NCBI GenBank assembly: GCA_947461495.1
Contig: CANHLV010000096.1
Coordinates: 1-6,928 of the forward strand
Source of the DNA: Chitinophagaceae bacterium
Lineage (GTDB): Bacteria; Bacteroidota; Bacteroidia; Chitinophagales; Chitinophagaceae
Direction of reading: 5' to 3'
DNA length: 6,928 nucleotides
Each line of letters starts with the position of its first letter. Positions within the stretch are counted from its first letter, which is position 1. The notes below the pieces were generated by a model, which saw only the letters and a program-made list of their open reading frames with translations, had not been told where the DNA came from and ran no database searches. Positions 5,841-6,928 of the stretch are shown here, piece after piece. Made by a program: the position numbers and the translations under genes.

Positions 5841-6380
5841 ACGCTTCCCTGCACAAAATTCAAAAAATGGAATAAAGCCATGTTGATTAATGACAGGCGT
5901 AAAGCCATATCTGTACATCATATGCTTGGGGGTATGAACCCGATAAGAAATGGAAGGTACACAACTCCAAAAGTTTGTGTTTACATAATTGGGATTTCGA
6001 TAATCCACCAGCATATATACCTGCATATCTGATTTTGCATAAGTGGCCCCGATGCCGACGTCAACAAATCGATTATTTCTCTTCAATGGCAGTAAATAAT
6101 TAATACCAACAGGGATGGTTAAACGCGAGCTATTATTCCAGTTAAAACCGGTCTCACCGCACACTCCAAAACCGACATGAATTCCCAATCCTGACTTTTT
6201 AAATAATTGACGTTCGTAGTTGGCGGATAAAACAATGCCATTGCCAAACAACTGAACATACGCTGTATTTAATTTTACAGAAGAATACGCATTCAACGCA
6301 GAATTGAGTGCTGGGTCCGATTGCGATTTAACATCAAATGACGATAAAACCAATAAAATTAAGTAGAAGTTTTTTTTCAT
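5835..6380 (-). CDS. Small secreted beta-barrel-like protein of unknown function
   Basis: The 181-residue product begins with a Sec signal peptide: MKK, a hydrophobic core at about 4-14, and likely cleavage near residue 20 after KSQ. The mature part is rich in alternating hydrophobic and polar strands with aromatic and Gly residues, for example QLFGNGIVLSANYERQLF (43-60), SGLGIHVGFGVCG (63-75), LTIPVGINYLLPL (87-99) and RFVDVGIGATYA (104-115). It ends in an aromatic residue (F181). These are marks of a small outer membrane beta-barrel, and the Y-R-x-L/F and IPVGINYL blocks recall Bacteroidetes outer membrane beta-barrel proteins. The gene lies 5 nt behind the lipoprotein gene, so the two are probably co-transcribed and may act together at the cell surface. 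No function can be assigned. Its stop codon directly abuts that of the acyltransferase gene. Confidence 0.8.
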   Translation of the reverse strand: MKKNFYLILLVLSSFDVKSQSDPALNSALNAYSSVKLNTAYVQLFGNGIVLSANYERQLFKKSGLGIHVGFGVCGETGFNWNNSSRLTIPVGINYLLPLKRNNRFVDVGIGATYAKSDMQVYMLVDYRNPNYVNTNFWSCVPSISYRVHTPKHMMYRYGFTPVINQHGFIPFFEFCAGKRF

Positions 6381-6385
6381 TTATT

Positions 6386-6790
6386 TTACTTTTCAAACAA
6401 GAAAATATTTCCATGGTAACCACAAGCGATACCATTGTAAAAAACTGACTGAGGCTCGTAAAATACGCCGCCACAGCATCTTCTGTCGCCTTTCGCATTG
6501 TTGTAGTAAACCACAACCGTATCCACATCAGTGCTATTCAGTTTTAATAAAACAGTATCATTAAAAAGCAATCTGTCATCAAACACATGAATAAATGAAC
6601 TATCTGATGGCTTTTTTTGCATCAAGGAGTCTCTGAAATATCTTGGGTTGGGACCGGTGATCAGATCCTCCATAGTGTTTTTATCCACGATGGTAAATTG
6701 TGGTAATATGTAGCAACTGGAAAAGCAATCACAGCTAGAAAAAATCCTGATGATGGCAAGAGATAAAACAAATAAAAATATTTTTTTCAT
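6386..6790 (-). CDS. Small cysteine-containing lipoprotein of unknown function
   Basis: The 134-residue product has a lipoprotein-type signal: MKKIFLFVLSLAIIRIFSSC, with the likely lipidated cysteine at C20 (F-S-S-C is an imperfect lipobox). Five more cysteines are visible: C22 and C26 close behind the anchor, the pair C105-C106 in RRCCGG, and C123 in ACGYHG. A DTVVVYYN segment (90-97) before the CCGG pair resembles a recurring pattern in small Bacteroidetes lipoproteins, where an acidic D-x-D-T stretch precedes a CCG. The periplasmic or surface part might be disulphide-bonded. It is the first gene of a two-gene unit, ending 5 nt before the beta-barrel-like gene. A perfect TAnnTTTG element lies about 19 bp upstream of its ATG. 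The function is unknown, and I do not recognise a named family with certainty. Confidence 0.8.
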   Translation of the reverse strand: MKKIFLFVLSLAIIRIFSSCDCFSSCYILPQFTIVDKNTMEDLITGPNPRYFRDSLMQKKPSDSSFIHVFDDRLLFNDTVLLKLNSTDVDTVVVYYNNAKGDRRCCGGVFYEPQSVFYNGIACGYHGNIFLFEK

Positions 6791-6808
6791 TTTTATTTTT
6801 TAGGTGTT

Positions 6809-6816
6809 CAAATATA
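6809..6816 (-). promoter_or_regulatory. Candidate -7 promoter element for the lipoprotein/beta-barrel unit
   Basis: The minus strand reads TATATTTG, an exact match to the Bacteroidetes -7 consensus TAnnTTTG. It sits 19 bp upstream of the lipoprotein ATG, predicting a leader of roughly 12 nt. The usual -33 TTTG is not clear; a T-run lies slightly further upstream. Position and match make it the best candidate promoter for the two-gene unit. Confidence 0.45.
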
Positions 6817-6879
6817 GACGTTAAATATCCGGAGGATGAAAAAAAGGATTGAAATTTGTCATTGGATTGTAATTTTTTT

Positions 6880-6928
6880 CTATGGTTCAGGCCATGGGAA
6901 TTGAAAAATCATGTAATGACCATCGCCA
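6880..6928 (-). CDS. Possible C-terminal end of another minus-strand gene (cut by window edge)
   Basis: Reading in from the right edge on the minus strand, one frame gives GDGHYMIFQFPWPEP followed by TAG (complement of 6880-6882). The peptide is compositionally mixed, with aromatic and proline residues, and looks more like the end of a real protein than random AT-rich translation. The other two minus-strand frames stop within 14 codons. On the plus strand an ATG at 6882 also stays open to the edge (MVQAMGIEKSCNDHR), so the assignment is uncertain. With fifteen codons no family can be named. Confidence 0.25.
   Translation of the reverse strand, partial: GDGHYMIFQFPWPEP

Noticed and set aside
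6334..6528. Minus-strand open frame of 64 codons
   Set aside because: It overlaps the end of the lipoprotein gene and the start of the barrel gene in another frame. The two overlapped frames have clear signal peptides and 5-nt spacing.
1..6928. CRISPR array, insertion sequence, tRNA, toxin-antitoxin or defence system
   Set aside because: There are no repeat-spacer pattern, transposase or terminal inverted repeats, cloverleaf, or defence-family motifs. The genes are core or envelope functions.

Overview
The window looks like an ordinary chromosomal segment of a Bacteroidota (Bacteroidetes) bacterium. The evidence is AT-rich sequence, no Shine-Dalgarno motif before any of the eight visible start codons, intergenic copies of the Bacteroidetes -7 promoter element TAnnTTTG, a short FtsL-like protein of the Bacteroidetes type, and small secreted proteins (a beta-barrel-like protein and a lipoprotein) typical of the phylum. 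I cannot fix the family or genus from the sequence alone. No mobile element, CRISPR array, tRNA or rRNA is visible.

Region 1 (1-2613, minus strand) is the start of the division and cell wall (dcw) cluster, transcribed right to left as mraZ, rsmH, ftsL-like and ftsI (penicillin-binding protein). The first three genes are almost contiguous, with gaps of 6 and 3 nt. The ftsI gene follows after 52 nt, appears to start at TTG, and runs off the left edge before its transpeptidase domain. The cluster couples a transcriptional regulator (MraZ) and a 16S rRNA methyltransferase (RsmH) to the septal peptidoglycan machinery (FtsL, FtsI).

Region 2 (2614-2814) is the 201-bp control region upstream of mraZ and is the most interesting part. 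Near mraZ it holds four GTG-centred direct repeats spaced exactly 10 bp, which resembles a MraZ operator. Further upstream it holds three perfect consensus DnaA boxes, one single and two in tandem at a 10-bp period. The layout suggests, without proving, that dcw expression is controlled both by MraZ autoregulation and by the replication initiator DnaA.

Region 3 (2815-4137, minus strand) encodes a two-TM sensor histidine kinase with no response regulator beside it. Its gene is divergent from region 4 across a 172-bp intergenic stretch that carries a TAnnTTTG element on each strand.

Region 4 (4310-5834, plus strand) is a two-gene unit: a YqgE/AlgH (DUF179) protein and a membrane-associated PlsC-type acyltransferase that probably acts in glycerophospholipid synthesis.

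Region 5 (5835-6790, minus strand) converges on region 4 with directly abutting stop codons. It is a small operon encoding a cysteine-containing lipoprotein followed by a small secreted beta-barrel-like protein, both of unknown function, with a TAnnTTTG element just upstream. The last 50 bases may hold the C-terminal end of another minus-strand gene.

I did not find a clearly new multi-gene system. The best leads are the regulatory arrays before mraZ.
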